Shown in pieces: positions 11,903 through 20,614 of a stretch of DNA of 64,000 nt; the first letter of the stretch is position 1, and the number at the start of each line of letters is the position of its first letter. A model generated the notes under the pieces. It made no database searches and was not told the DNA's origin. It saw only the letters and a program-made list of their open reading frames with translations. The stretch is from Oscillatoria sp. CS-180 (GTDB taxonomy: Bacteria; Cyanobacteriota; Cyanobacteriia; Phormidesmidales; Phormidesmidaceae). The translations under genes were made by a program, and so were the position numbers. The DNA lies in contig NZ_JAQMUB010000081.1 of assembly GCF_028330965.1 (NCBI RefSeq), positions 124,001 to 188,000 on the forward strand, read 5' to 3'.

Positions 11903-12832
11903 ATGCTGCAATTGTCACACTCACTGCGGTCTGAACAACTGGTTCCCACTGAGGACGCCTATGAGGTTTGCCGTCAGATTACAGCGGAATATTCCAAAAC
12001 GTTTTATCTGGGCACGTTGTTGATGACCCCAGAAAAGCGCCGGGCAATTTGGGCCATTTATGTTTGGTGTCGTCGTACTGATGAGTTAGTTGATGGGCCT
12101 CAGGCCGCCCTCACCACTGAAGAAACACTTGATCGTTGGGAGAACCATCTCGCTTCCATTTTTCAGGGGCATCCAGTGGAAAACACCGATGTTGCACTAG
12201 TCGATACCCTGCAGCGATTCCCTCTCGACATTCAGCCCTTCAAAGACATGATTGAGGGGCAGCGCATGGACCTTGATCGATCGCGCTACCACACATTCGA
12301 AGAGCTTGAGCTTTACTGTTACCGCGTTGCTGGTACCGTCGGTTTAATGTCTACCACCGTTATGGGTGTTGATCTAGAGCAGGCTACGGCTCCTTGGCGT
12401 CGCTATGGGCCAATGCCGAACCCCACTAAGGAGGCGATCGCCCTTGGCATTGCTAATCAGCTCACCAATATTCTGCGTGATGTAGGCGAAGATGCTAAAC
12501 GGGGGCGTATTTATCTGCCCCTCGAAGATCTTGCTTTATTTGACTACAGCGAAGAAGACCTGATGAATGGCGTGATTGACGATCGCTGGAGAGCGTTGAT
12601 GAAGTTCCAAATTCAGCGTGCTCGTAAGTTCTACGCGGAAGCAGAAGCCGGTATCAGCCAACTGAGCGCCGATGCTCGCTGGCCCGTTTGGGCAGCTCAG
12701 GTGCTGTATAGCAAGATCTTGACGGTAATCGAGCAGAACGGCTATGACGTGTTTAGCAAGCGTGCCTACGTTCCCACGCTACAAAAGCTCATGTGTTTAC
12801 CGGGTGCTCTTGTGCGCTCCCGAATTCTCTAA
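11903..12832 (+). CDS. crtB: phytoene synthase
   Basis: Condenses two geranylgeranyl diphosphates to phytoene, the first committed carotenoid step. Both aspartate-rich motifs are present: WCRRTDELVDG (about residues 51-61) and NILRDVGEDAKRGRIYLP (about 193-210). The YSKTFYLGTLLM entry motif is also present. An ATG at 11903 is preferred over the TTG immediately before it; 309 aa fits the family. Probably co-transcribed with crtP. Its stop codon is fused to a 13-base tandem duplication. Confidence 0.97.
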   Translation: MLQLSHSLRSEQLVPTEDAYEVCRQITAEYSKTFYLGTLLMTPEKRRAIWAIYVWCRRTDELVDGPQAALTTEETLDRWENHLASIFQGHPVENTDVALVDTLQRFPLDIQPFKDMIEGQRMDLDRSRYHTFEELELYCYRVAGTVGLMSTTVMGVDLEQATAPWRRYGPMPNPTKEAIALGIANQLTNILRDVGEDAKRGRIYLPLEDLALFDYSEEDLMNGVIDDRWRALMKFQIQRARKFYAEAEAGISQLSADARWPVWAAQVLYSKILTVIEQNGYDVFSKRAYVPTLQKLMCLPGALVRSRIL

Positions 12833-12856
12833 GGGCTGTCAACAAGGGCTGTCAAC
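12831..12856. repeat. 13-bp tandem duplication at the crtB stop codon
   Basis: AAGGGCTGTCAAC occurs twice without a gap. The first copy supplies the last two bases of the crtB TAA stop, and the pair lies in the leader of the next gene. It looks like a recent slippage duplication. Confidence 0.9.
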
Positions 12857-12873
12857 TGTTCTGCGCTATCGTT

Positions 12874-13575
12874 GTGAAACCTTATCAGCAGATTCCTATT
12901 CAAGAGTGCGGCGATCCGTTGGTGCCCATATCACCAGAAACGTTTGCCATCGTGACGCCTCATCCCTACGAAGCCCTCGGCGCTCCTTATGGCGATCGCT
13001 CACCCTATTGGTTAAGAAAGACAGTCACCAATAAGCTGCAGCAGGCTCAAAATCATCTCCAAAGCGAGTGTCCTGGCTGGCGGATTCAAATTTTCGATGC
13101 CTACCGTCCAATTTCAGTCCAGCAGTTCATGGTGGATTATACCGCTCAGTCCCTTGCTCAACAGCGGGGAGTAACCATCGAGGCACTATCCGACTCTGAG
13201 CAAGAATCCTTACTGGAAACCGTCTATCAATTTTGGGCCCTCCCTAGCCAAAATCCAGCAACGCCGCCCCCTCATAGCACCGGAGCCGCTGTCGATATCA
13301 CGTTAGTTAACGAAGCTGGTCAGGCTGTAGAAATGGGTTCGCCCATTGATGAAGTTTCACCGCGATCGCAGCCCGACTATTTTCAACCACTGACAGATGC
13401 TGTCAGCAAAACCGCTCATGCGAACCGTCATCAGCTTCGCCGCTGTATGGAAACCGTTGGTTTTCAACAACATCCGAATGAATGGTGGCATTTTTCCTAT
13501 GGCGATCAGCTTTGGGCTTGGCTGATTTCACAAAAGACTGGACGTCAGCCGACGGCTTGTTATGGTCAGGCTTAA
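12874..13575 (+). CDS. D-alanyl-D-alanine dipeptidase, VanX/DdpX family (peptidase M15D)
   Basis: Zinc dipeptidase expected to split D-Ala-D-Ala, in peptidoglycan turnover or recycling. The zinc-site motifs are visible: PHSTGAAVDITL (SxHxxGxAxD) with the first His and Asp, and NEWWHFSYGD (ExxWH) with catalytic Glu and the last His. FDAYRPISVQ is also conserved. I use the GTG at 12874 (VKPYQQIPIQECG), giving 233 aa; upstream codons back to 12793 overlap crtB and contain a Cys-rich non-homologous stretch. It starts 41 bases after crtB and may be read from the same transcript. No signal peptide, so probably cytoplasmic. Confidence 0.9.
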   Translation: MKPYQQIPIQECGDPLVPISPETFAIVTPHPYEALGAPYGDRSPYWLRKTVTNKLQQAQNHLQSECPGWRIQIFDAYRPISVQQFMVDYTAQSLAQQRGVTIEALSDSEQESLLETVYQFWALPSQNPATPPPHSTGAAVDITLVNEAGQAVEMGSPIDEVSPRSQPDYFQPLTDAVSKTAHANRHQLRRCMETVGFQQHPNEWWHFSYGDQLWAWLISQKTGRQPTACYGQA

Positions 13576-13597
13576 GCGTAGCGATTTTCCCAAATGT

Positions 13598-13690
13598 CGC
13601 CGTCGTCAGTTCACTAGGACAGTCGGCGATGGGCTAAGCACCTAGATGCTGTTGGGTGCACACGCCTATAGGGCTAAAGCTATATCTATA
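13598..13690 (+). repeat. dispersed intergenic repeat, family B copy 2
   Basis: Carries AGCACCTAGATGCTGTTGGG with the paired TGCAC and the tail GGGCTAAAGCTATA, matching the copy at 4797. It is followed four bases later by a family A copy, so here A and B lie side by side and may be parts of one composite element. Confidence 0.7.
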
Positions 13691-13693
13691 GCG

Positions 13694-13788
13694 GCATGCA
13701 TTTGAATCAAGCACACCCCACTCCCTGTTCCCTATTTCCTAATTCCTTAAGACCCTGAGATGGACTTGACCAAGCTGCACAGGGCTAT
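13694..13788 (+). repeat. dispersed intergenic repeat, family A copy 2
   Basis: Shares CATGCATTTGA, the CACTCCCTGTTCCC block and TTGACCAAGCTGCACAGGG with the copies at 6378 and 21917. It fills the gap between the convergent dipeptidase and RsbW-like genes. Confidence 0.75.
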
Positions 13789-13801
13789 ATTCCCAAATCA
13801 A

Positions 13802-14251
13802 CTAAACAGACGTGGACAGACGTGTCAGATCGGTAGGTAGATTGACTTGTAACCTCAAGCAATTCATATTCCCACGGGCTGCGGCTTGATAGTCCACCTT
13901 GTCCATCAGTCGATTGAGAATGAGCCAACCATAACCGCCTTCTTGTTGAGCATCAGGTGTAGGCGGCAGATAGCTGTCGATATCAAATCCAGGCCCTTGG
14001 TCCCACACTTCGAGGCGTAGAAAATCGGGATGGAGATCGAGCTTCAGCAAAACAGGAATATGGGGTTTGTCTTGATGAGCGTGCCGAACAACATTGGAAT
14101 AGGCCTCAACCATCACGAGGCGAAGGCGATTTTCCCACTTCGGCCAATCAGGCCATTCCGCCAGTTCTAATCGCAGACAGCCTAGAAGCCAGTCTTCGAT
14201 AATCGAGATAAATTTCAAATCGCTGGGAACCTGGAGTTCAGAACTTATCAT
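13802..14251 (-). CDS. RsbW-like anti-sigma/serine kinase ATPase
   Basis: A GHKL-type ATPase domain of 149 aa. The N box (RLVMVEAYSNVVRHAH), the G1 box (VWDQGPGFD) and the later GGYGWLILNRLMD segment are all visible, as in RsbW/SpoIIAB-like switch kinases. The ATG overlaps the stop of the upstream phosphatase gene (ATGA), so the two are translationally coupled. In partner-switching systems the kinase phosphorylates an anti-sigma antagonist and the PP2C phosphatase reverses it. No STAS-domain antagonist or sigma factor gene is next to them, so the target is unknown. Confidence 0.85.
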   Translation of the reverse strand: MISSELQVPSDLKFISIIEDWLLGCLRLELAEWPDWPKWENRLRLVMVEAYSNVVRHAHQDKPHIPVLLKLDLHPDFLRLEVWDQGPGFDIDSYLPPTPDAQQEGGYGWLILNRLMDKVDYQAAARGNMNCLRLQVNLPTDLTRLSTSV

Positions 14252-15918
14252 CCTGTCACCTCCAGAGATAGGACTGTTTGATCGTCTTCTTGCTCTGAAC
14301 GGCCCGCTTGAATTCGTTGCAAAAGGGTATCTAGGTCGAGCGGCGATGTTTGTTCGTTTAGGAGCCGCCACAACCCAGTTTGTCTAAGCATTTCTGTCGC
14401 ACCGACTTCGGCATCAATCGTGACAGTTGCTTCAGTGAGACCGTCGCTTGTCAGCAGCAGTGTGTCCCCAGCCCTCAAATCAACATGGTCTGCACGAGCA
14501 CTCCATCCTGGTAAGATGCCTAGTGGAACGCCGCGCGTGGTTAGATAAATAGGTTCCTCTAGTTGCGATCGCACAGCCTCGGGCGACCAAACTAACGGAT
14601 AGATATGTCCAGCATTCGCATAGGTCAACCGATGGGTAGCAGGGTTGTAACACGCTAAAACTAGCGTAATGAAACAGTTGCTACTGACGAGATCATCCCA
14701 AAGACTGCGATTTAGACTTTGCATTACCCGCTCTGGTGAAGGAGGATCCTCTTGGGCTAGTTCTCGCCGCAGCACAGAAATGGCGCTTGCCATGAACAGA
14801 GCGGCTGGTACCCCCTTCCCAGAAACATCTCCAACAGCTAACCAAATATTCCCTCGGGGATGGGAAAAGATTTCGTAGAAGTCACCACCAACTTCTCGTG
14901 CAGGTAAACAGCGAGCCTGAATCCGTACATTCTCAAGGTATGGGACAGTCTGTCTCAACAGATTGGTTTGGACTTGTCTGGCAACCTCAAGTTCGGCCCG
15001 CATCTTAGCGCTTTGTGCTTGCAGGCGCTGATAGAGTTTCGCTTGAGAAATGGCCAGTGCTATTTGCTCTGCAACGGTTTCTAGGAGTTGCGTCGTTTCC
15101 TCTGCCCAGTCAAAAGCTGTGGCTTGATGATACAAAGTCACAACGGCCAGCACGGATTGTTGATATCGCAAGGGCAACGTTACCGAAGCCAAACTAGAAG
15201 GCTGTTCAAGACTGTCGCGCTTACGCTCTCCCGTCTCTAGTACAGATTCACTTAGGGACAAACTATGCTGCGGTAAACCCGTGACATCCTCTAGGGGACA
15301 GCAATCGTTGTTAAAACTGAACGCTCTGCCAATTTCTACAGTGGGGCGATCGCCAGACTCAACGGCGTATAAGACAGTGTAATTAGCTGAGAAAGTCTTT
15401 CCCAAAGTGGTCACAATCGTCTGGAGCATATTGTTATAGTCCAGCGATTCGCGAATAGCACTCATCACTTCGTTGAAGAACGATTCTCGCTTTAGTGCCT
15501 GAATTAGAGTATGGGTCCGCTTTTTGACTACTTTGTAGGTTTCGGCAGCCTGAAACACAACCGAGGTCAGTTCATTCGGATCCCAAGGCTTAGTAATGTA
15601 TTTAAAGACCTTCCCAGAGTTGATCGCTTCAACCAGGTCTTCAACATCGGTATATCCTGTGAGTACGATACGAATAGTGTCAGGAAACTGCTCCACAGTA
15701 CGGCTCAGAAATTCTGTCCCATTCATTCGAGGCATCCGCTGGTCAGAGATGATAATTGCCATCTCTCCTTTTTCTGCCAGCAACTCTAATGCCTGAAAGC
15801 CATTTCCTGCTTTATAAACTTCAAATTCTCGACGAAACGTCCGATACAACAAGTCCAGATTATCTGGCTCGTCGTCTACAACCATGAGTTTTAGCGTATC
15901 GTCATCTTCCCAAATCAT
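14248..15918 (-). CDS. REC-GAF-PP2C (SpoIIE/RsbU-type) response regulator phosphatase
   Basis: A response regulator whose output is a serine phosphatase. The receiver domain (residues about 8-125) has the DDE acid pocket (VVDDEPDN), phosphoacceptor Asp59 in IIISDQRMPRMNG, the conserved Thr in VLTGYTD and Lys in KYITKPWDP. A GAF domain follows (about 165-300), then a short coiled linker (AKMRAELEVARQVQTNLL), then the SpoIIE phosphatase domain with GGDFYEIF, VGDVSGKGVPAALFMA, NAGHIYPLV and TLLLTSDGLTEA, whose aspartates bind Mn/Mg. Probably controls the coupled RsbW-like kinase in response to an unidentified histidine kinase. Confidence 0.93.
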   Translation of the reverse strand: MIWEDDDTLKLMVVDDEPDNLDLLYRTFRREFEVYKAGNGFQALELLAEKGEMAIIISDQRMPRMNGTEFLSRTVEQFPDTIRIVLTGYTDVEDLVEAINSGKVFKYITKPWDPNELTSVVFQAAETYKVVKKRTHTLIQALKRESFFNEVMSAIRESLDYNNMLQTIVTTLGKTFSANYTVLYAVESGDRPTVEIGRAFSFNNDCCPLEDVTGLPQHSLSLSESVLETGERKRDSLEQPSSLASVTLPLRYQQSVLAVVTLYHQATAFDWAEETTQLLETVAEQIALAISQAKLYQRLQAQSAKMRAELEVARQVQTNLLRQTVPYLENVRIQARCLPAREVGGDFYEIFSHPRGNIWLAVGDVSGKGVPAALFMASAISVLRRELAQEDPPSPERVMQSLNRSLWDDLVSSNCFITLVLACYNPATHRLTYANAGHIYPLVWSPEAVRSQLEEPIYLTTRGVPLGILPGWSARADHVDLRAGDTLLLTSDGLTEATVTIDAEVGATEMLRQTGLWRLLNEQTSPLDLDTLLQRIQAGRSEQEDDQTVLSLEVTG

Positions 15919-16128
15919 CGGGAAATCCTTTTGGAATTAGGGTTTTGGATAGCATCGGACAGACCTCTAGCGATGGAGGCACACCGTCGACTAGGGATAA
16001 CTCATAATAATTGTGAAATTGCAAACGAGGTGTTCCCAAACGACACACAGAATTCTAAATCAAGCTTGCCCAATCTAATACTTGAACAATCGCGCCTCTC
16101 AGCATTTTCTCTGAGACCGATAAAAAGG

Positions 16129-17016
16129 CTATTCGTCTAGCTCGATTCGCTCTGCCACCCTAAGTTTTGCTGATCGGGCACGGGGATTGTGTTGAACTTC
16201 ATCCTCCGTTGCAACTAGAGGCTTTTTGGTGATAATTTTAAGGCGCTCATCGCCTCGAAAGGCCTGCTTCACAATACGATCTTCCAGGCTATGAAAACTA
16301 ATCACCACTAGGCGTCCTCCAGTTACCAACCAACTGGGAGCTTGTGATAGAAAACTTTTAAGGACGTCTAGTTCTGCGTTAACTGCAATGCGTAGGGCCT
16401 GAAATGTGCGTGTAGCAGGATGGATACGACCGTAGCGATATTTTTTAGGAACGCATCGGGCGATCGCGTCTGCTAGCTGTGTCGTTGTTTGGAAAGGTCG
16501 CTGCTCTACAATGGCACGAGCAATCCGTCGCGATAGCCGTTCTTCGCCATAGGTGAAAATTGTATTGGCAAGTTCAGTCTCATTCCAGTGATTCACGACG
16601 TCCGCAGCACTCAAGTTTTGTTGTTGATTCATCCGCATGTCTAAGGGAGCCTCTTTACGAAAGCTAAACCCTCGTTCGGGCGTATCCAGTTGGGCTGAAC
16701 TCACTCCAATGTCGGCCAAGATGCCCTGGAAGGCATGATTGGGCTGGAAAGATGCAAAGTTAGTATGATGAAAAGTGACGCGATCGCCATACCTGGTTAA
16801 GCGCTGTTGAGCTGCCGCCAGGGCCACTTCATCTTGATCAAGAGCGACTAACTTGAGGGCCTCACAGGCCTGCAATATCAGCTCGCTATGACCTCCCCCA
16901 CCAACGGTTGCATCTAGGACTACAGGGGTATCTGCAGACGTCGGCAAGTTCAACCCTTCGACTACTGCCTGAGGCATCACTGGAACGTGATATGAAGAAA
17001 GCATTGCGTCAGCCAT
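16129..17016 (-). CDS. rsmH: 16S rRNA (cytosine(1402)-N4)-methyltransferase
   Basis: SAM-dependent methylation of C1402 in the ribosomal decoding site (RsmH, formerly MraW). Motif [15 protein letters not shown] is near residue 35, followed by LDQDEVAL. Also seen are [40 protein letters not shown] and [16 protein letters not shown]. 295 aa and ATG start are typical. Unlike in many bacteria it is not in a cell-division gene cluster; the neighbour ndhH is divergent. Confidence 0.96.
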   Translation of the reverse strand: MADAMLSSYHVPVMPQAVVEGLNLPTSADTPVVLDATVGGGGHSELILQACEALKLVALDQDEVALAAAQQRLTRYGDRVTFHHTNFASFQPNHAFQGILADIGVSSAQLDTPERGFSFRKEAPLDMRMNQQQNLSAADVVNHWNETELANTIFTYGEERLSRRIARAIVEQRPFQTTTQLADAIARCVPKKYRYGRIHPATRTFQALRIAVNAELDVLKSFLSQAPSWLVTGGRLVVISFHSLEDRIVKQAFRGDERLKIITKKPLVATEDEVQHNPRARSAKLRVAERIELDE

Positions 17017-17231
17017 GAAGAGTGCGGGGCAGCTATGGCAGCGAAGTCTCAGCCATAGTCATACTCAAACCATATGATATGGAAATCTGTAGAAATTCTA
17101 GGGTCAGACCTTTTATATTAATAAATGAAGATCGGCTTAAAACACTAAACACTTAAGTTTACGTTTGAGTCGTTCGCTCAAGTTGCCCTTACAGGGCCTC
17201 TGCATTCGTTGATATCATCCCAGGCGTATTC

Positions 17232-18416
17232 ATGACACGCATTGAAACCAAAACCGAACCCATGGTTATCAACATGGGGCCACATCATCCCTCTATGCAT
17301 GGGGTGTTGCGCCTCATCGTGACGTTGGACGGCGAAGATGTCATTGACTGTGAACCCGTGATTGGCTACCTGCACCGGGGCATGGAAAAAATTGCTGAAA
17401 GCCGCACTAACGTTCAATTTGTGCCTTATGTGAGCCGTTGGGACTATGCGGCGGGCATGTTCAACGAGGCGATTACCGTTAATGCTCCAGAGCAGCTTGC
17501 AGATATTGAAGTGCCCAAGCGTGCGAGCTACATTCGCGTCATCATGCTTGAGCTTAACCGCATTGCCAACCATCTGCTCTGGCTAGGGCCTTTCTTGGCA
17601 GATGTCGGTGCCCAGACGCCCTTCTTCTACATCTTCCGCGAACGGGAGATGATTTACGACCTGTGGGAAGCAGCAACAGGTCAGCGGCTGATCAACAACA
17701 ACTATTTTCGGATTGGGGGCGTTGCCGCTGACTTGCCCTACGGTTGGATTGATAAGTGTCTAGATTTCTGCGACTACTTCATCCCCAAAGTTGATGAGTA
17801 CGAAAAGCTGATTACCAATAACCCCATTTTCCGCCGCCGCATTGAAGGGATTGGCGTGATTTCTCGGGAAGATGCGATCGCTTGGGGGTTGTCTGGTCCA
17901 ATGCTACGGGGCTCCGGCGTGAAGTGGGATTTACGCAAAGTCGATCACTACGAGTGCTATGACGACTTGGACTGGGACGTACAGTACGCCACAGAGGGCG
18001 ATTGTATGGCGCGTTATGTCGTTCGGATCGCTGAGATGCGTGAGTCTGTCAAAATCATTCGCCAAGCCTGTGAGCAGATTCCTGGTGGTCCTTACGAAAA
18101 CCTGGAAGCAAAGCGTATGGCGGGGGGTCCAAAGTCAGAATGGAACGATTTTGACTATCAGTTTGCGGGTAAAAAGATTCCGCCAACTTTCAAAATCCCC
18201 GAAGGTGAACATTACGTCCGGCTTGAGACAGGCAAAGGCGAACTGGGCGTCTTCATTATGGGTGAGGACAATGTCTTCCCTTGGCGCTTCAAGATTCGTG
18301 CTCCTGACTTCAACAATCTTCAGATCCTGCCTCATCTGCTGCGGGGCGTTAAAGTTGCCGACATTATGGCTATCCTCGGCAGCATCGACATCATTATGGG
18401 ATCGGTTGATCGGTAA
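17232..18416 (+). CDS. ndhH: NAD(P)H-quinone oxidoreductase subunit H (NDH-1 49-kDa subunit)
   Basis: Peripheral-arm subunit of the thylakoid NDH-1 complex used for respiration and cyclic electron flow; it helps form the quinone pocket. Recognised by [40 protein letters not shown], and the C-terminal [13 protein letters not shown]. 394 aa is the standard length. A clear terminator follows the stop. It is a single-gene unit, divergent from rsmH. Confidence 0.98.
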   Translation: MTRIETKTEPMVINMGPHHPSMHGVLRLIVTLDGEDVIDCEPVIGYLHRGMEKIAESRTNVQFVPYVSRWDYAAGMFNEAITVNAPEQLADIEVPKRASYIRVIMLELNRIANHLLWLGPFLADVGAQTPFFYIFREREMIYDLWEAATGQRLINNNYFRIGGVAADLPYGWIDKCLDFCDYFIPKVDEYEKLITNNPIFRRRIEGIGVISREDAIAWGLSGPMLRGSGVKWDLRKVDHYECYDDLDWDVQYATEGDCMARYVVRIAEMRESVKIIRQACEQIPGGPYENLEAKRMAGGPKSEWNDFDYQFAGKKIPPTFKIPEGEHYVRLETGKGELGVFIMGEDNVFPWRFKIRAPDFNNLQILPHLLRGVKVADIMAILGSIDIIMGSVDR

Positions 18417-18435
18417 GCTGAATTGAATTGTGTTG

Positions 18436-18474
18436 CCCTTCCCCGTCGCTTAATGCTCTGAGGGAAGGGTTTTT
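18436..18474 (+). terminator. rho-independent terminator of ndhH
   Basis: CCCTTCCC and GGGAAGGG form a perfect 8-bp stem (loop 18 bases) followed by TTTTT, 19 bases after the ndhH stop. Confidence 0.88.
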
Positions 18475-18505
18475 GATATGAGCTGACAGCTTTGAGGGAA
18501 TCGTC

Positions 18506-18916
18506 ATGGCGGGTCTGAATTTGTGTGGTTTGGCAAGAGCATCTTTAACGGGTGTGCTATTTTCGCTACTTTTGATTGCTCCCATTCAGGCCTCTCCCGT
18601 TGCCTTTAATCAAGGAGTGGACTCAGATACTTTGGCGACAACTGCGCTGTTGAGTGCATCTGAAATCCGCCAGAGAATGCAGGCTTTGCCAGATTGGACA
18701 ACAGACGGAAGAACGCTATTTTACGATCGCACGTTCGACAATTTTGTTGAGGCGATCGCCTTCATTAATGCCTTAGTTGAGCCAGCCGAAGCTCTAGAAC
18801 ATCATCCCGACATCATACTCAACTACAATCGTCTCTCACTTCGTCTGACAACTCATGATGCAGGTGGTCTGACGAATTTGGATTTTCAATTAGCCGAAAC
18901 CATTTCTCAGCTCTAA
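18506..18916 (+). CDS. 4a-hydroxytetrahydrobiopterin dehydratase with N-terminal signal sequence
   Basis: Residues about 50-136 form a pterin-4a-carbinolamine dehydratase domain: LPDWTTDGRTLFYDRTFDNFVEAIAFI split across the first helices, then EALEHHPDIILNYNRLSLRL with the catalytic histidine pair, then THDAGGLTNLDFQLAETI. The N-terminal 30 residues (LARASLTGVLFSLLLIAPIQA) are hydrophobic and end in an AxA-like cleavage site. The enzyme is normally cytoplasmic, so export to periplasm or thylakoid lumen, or membrane anchoring, would be unusual. GAGG precedes the ATG. An internal start would remove the signal, but no good ribosome site is seen there. Confidence 0.85.
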   Translation: MAGLNLCGLARASLTGVLFSLLLIAPIQASPVAFNQGVDSDTLATTALLSASEIRQRMQALPDWTTDGRTLFYDRTFDNFVEAIAFINALVEPAEALEHHPDIILNYNRLSLRLTTHDAGGLTNLDFQLAETISQL

Positions 18917-19015
18917 AGTCGAAGAGGGCAAGGCTAAAAAACTGAGGGCTGCTTGCACGGGCCTACAGAGTCAGAAACGGTTATGGGTTCAACCAGCCAG
19001 ACTCAACTTATGGTT

Positions 19016-19411
19016 TTAGCCGTCTTCTGTGGTCGGTTGAGGTTTACTCAGACGCTTGGTGTACCACCAGTTCTGTTCCTCAGTGGACAGTTGAGCTGTA
19101 TAGAGCGTCGTGACGAAAGATTCGCCACGGTATCCCTGCCCGAGAATTTCCACGCTGTAGGAAGGCGATTTGCGGGTCGCCATATCGGGGACAAAGCGAC
19201 GACCAATACGTCGCCAGCTGGGCTCTTTGCTGCGCCACTGCAAGCGACAGCAGGGCCAGGGCAGTTGTTCGCGATCATAGAGGCGACAGCAAGGACCGAT
19301 AACCCGATAAGTGAGATGCGCCCCTGGACTTTGAAAGATATGACCCGACGGCCAGGGATGCACGGCTTTCTCAGGTAAAGGCGGTATCATCGAAACAGAC
19401 ATTGTGTCCAT
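19016..19411 (-). CDS. conserved-looking hypothetical protein rich in Trp, Pro and Cys
   Basis: 131 residues with no recognised domain. I chose this strand over the competing ORF at 18953-19378 because its product is coherent (PLPEKAVHPWPSGHIFQSPG, CCRLYDREQLPWPCCRLQW) and it sits divergently from the DUF2470 gene with a short shared promoter region. Two CC pairs and three basic-aromatic patches stand out. ATG at 19411; internal ATGs at 19402 and 19390 are possible. No signal peptide or membrane span. Function unknown. Confidence 0.55.
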   Translation of the reverse strand: MDTMSVSMIPPLPEKAVHPWPSGHIFQSPGAHLTYRVIGPCCRLYDREQLPWPCCRLQWRSKEPSWRRIGRRFVPDMATRKSPSYSVEILGQGYRGESFVTTLYTAQLSTEEQNWWYTKRLSKPQPTTEDG

Positions 19412-19438
19412 TTGTGAACGTCATTTACGAGATCTATC

Positions 19439-19714
19439 ATGTCAGAATCAATCACTGCTGCGGTCAGCGATCGCATTTGCAAACATATGAATGACGACCA
19501 TGCCGATGCTGTGCTGGTTTATGCCAAAGTCTATGGCCAAGCAGAGTCAGCAACGGCTGCAAAAATGGATTCTATTGATCCAGAAGGCATGAATCTCACC
19601 GCAGAAGTGGATGGCGACACTGTTCCTGTAAGAGTGTCTTTCAATCATCCTCTAAAAGATGCGAAAGATGCTCATCACGTATTGGTCGAGATGCTGAAAC
19701 AGATTCGTAGCTAA
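19439..19714 (+). CDS. DUF2470-domain protein
   Basis: 91 residues consisting of one DUF2470 domain: ICKHMNDDHADAVLVYAKVYG, MDSIDPEGMNLTAEV, VRVSFNHPLKDAKDAHHVLVEMLKQI. This domain forms the C-terminal half of HugZ-like heme-utilisation proteins and of chloroplast proteins. A free-standing copy may bind heme or regulate tetrapyrrole enzymes, but this is inference. The ferredoxin gene follows 89 bases downstream on the same strand. Confidence 0.85.
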   Translation: MSESITAAVSDRICKHMNDDHADAVLVYAKVYGQAESATAAKMDSIDPEGMNLTAEVDGDTVPVRVSFNHPLKDAKDAHHVLVEMLKQIRS

Positions 19715-19803
19715 TTCCCAGAATACGCTGACAGTTTACATAAGTCCGAAAGAGCTGTGCTTAGAGCTTTGAACTACCGAACATACGGAGCGTATTTCAC
19801 AAA

Positions 19804-20046
19804 ATGGCCATCAAAGTTCGATTCGTTCCTGATGACGTTATGGTTGAAGCGAAGGTGGGAGAGCCACTTCTGCAAGTCGCTGAACGAGCTGGAGTATCGA
19901 TTCCAACAGGATGTTTGATGGGATCATGCCATGCCTGTGAAGTCGAGATTGAAGGTATGGAAGACCCCATTTGCTCCTGCATCCATTCGGTCCCGCCTGG
20001 TAAAGATGAGTTAACTATTAATCTCTACGTAGATCCCACATGGTGA
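19804..20046 (+). CDS. short [2Fe-2S] ferredoxin-like protein
   Basis: 80-residue beta-grasp ferredoxin fold. Cluster ligands are Cys37, Cys42 and Cys45 (GCLMGSCHAC) with a fourth from Cys57 or Cys59 (ICSCI). It is shorter than photosynthetic PetF (about 97 aa) and lacks its C-terminal region, so it probably serves as a specialised electron carrier rather than the main photosynthetic one. A hairpin lies about 30 bases after the stop. Confidence 0.85.
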   Translation: MAIKVRFVPDDVMVEAKVGEPLLQVAERAGVSIPTGCLMGSCHACEVEIEGMEDPICSCIHSVPPGKDELTINLYVDPTW

Positions 20047-20074
20047 TTGCCAAAAAATACAGGGGTTGTCTTAT

Positions 20075-20102
20075 CGATATCTTTGTAGATAAAAGGATAT
20101 CG
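20075..20102 (+). terminator. hairpin after the ferredoxin gene
   Basis: CGATATC and GATATCG pair perfectly (7 bp, 14-base loop). There is no T-run, so its role as a terminator is uncertain. Confidence 0.4.
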
Positions 20103-20231
20103 GTAATGGTTCGGTTCTACCCACCCTAGGTCAGGCGTATATCTTGTTAAATTAGGGACAACTGTTAAGTACAACAATTGTTGTTAATCGTTTTTTCGAC
20201 GCAGTTAGTCCGTTAACAGCCGATTGAGGTA

Positions 20232-20579
20232 ATGAACGTGAACAACCCATCAGGCAACACCCCAGATTTTTGGGGAGACAAGCAAGGTGACGGCAATGCA
20301 CTTATGGATTATGTCCAATCTATGAGTCCTGAGACTGTCTCCCAACTTTCTCGCCCTGTTTCAAAAGATGTTATGCAGGCTATGGAACATAACATTATTG
20401 GCCTATTAGGCGGATTGCCAGCTCAACACTTCGACATCTCTGTTACCACCAGTCGGGAGCATTTAGGACGTCTACTGGCTTCAGCTATGATGAGCGGCTA
20501 TTTCCTGAAAGGGGCTGAACAGCGCTTGGCATTTGAGGAATCTTTAGTCTCCGCTGACTCAGACCTAGATTCAGAGTAG
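20232..20579 (+). CDS. DUF760-family protein
   Basis: 115 residues matching the DUF760 family found in cyanobacteria and plant plastids: LMDYVQSMSPETVSQLSRPVS, MEHNIIGLLGGLPAQHFDI, SREHLGRLLASAMMSGYFL. No catalytic motif or membrane span is visible; the C-terminal tail is acidic. The molecular role is not known to me. It precedes mutY by 35 bases on the same strand, so they may be co-transcribed. Confidence 0.88.
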   Translation: MNVNNPSGNTPDFWGDKQGDGNALMDYVQSMSPETVSQLSRPVSKDVMQAMEHNIIGLLGGLPAQHFDISVTTSREHLGRLLASAMMSGYFLKGAEQRLAFEESLVSADSDLDSE

Positions 20580-20614
20580 GCTTAGTTCTGTGAGAACATG
20601 CAGAATTAGGTTGG

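Noticed and set aside
18953-19378. 141-codon plus-strand ORF overlapping the 131-aa minus-strand gene
   Set aside because: The product has no coherent fold or known motif and lacks a ribosome site; the minus-strand product is more protein-like and fits the divergent layout.
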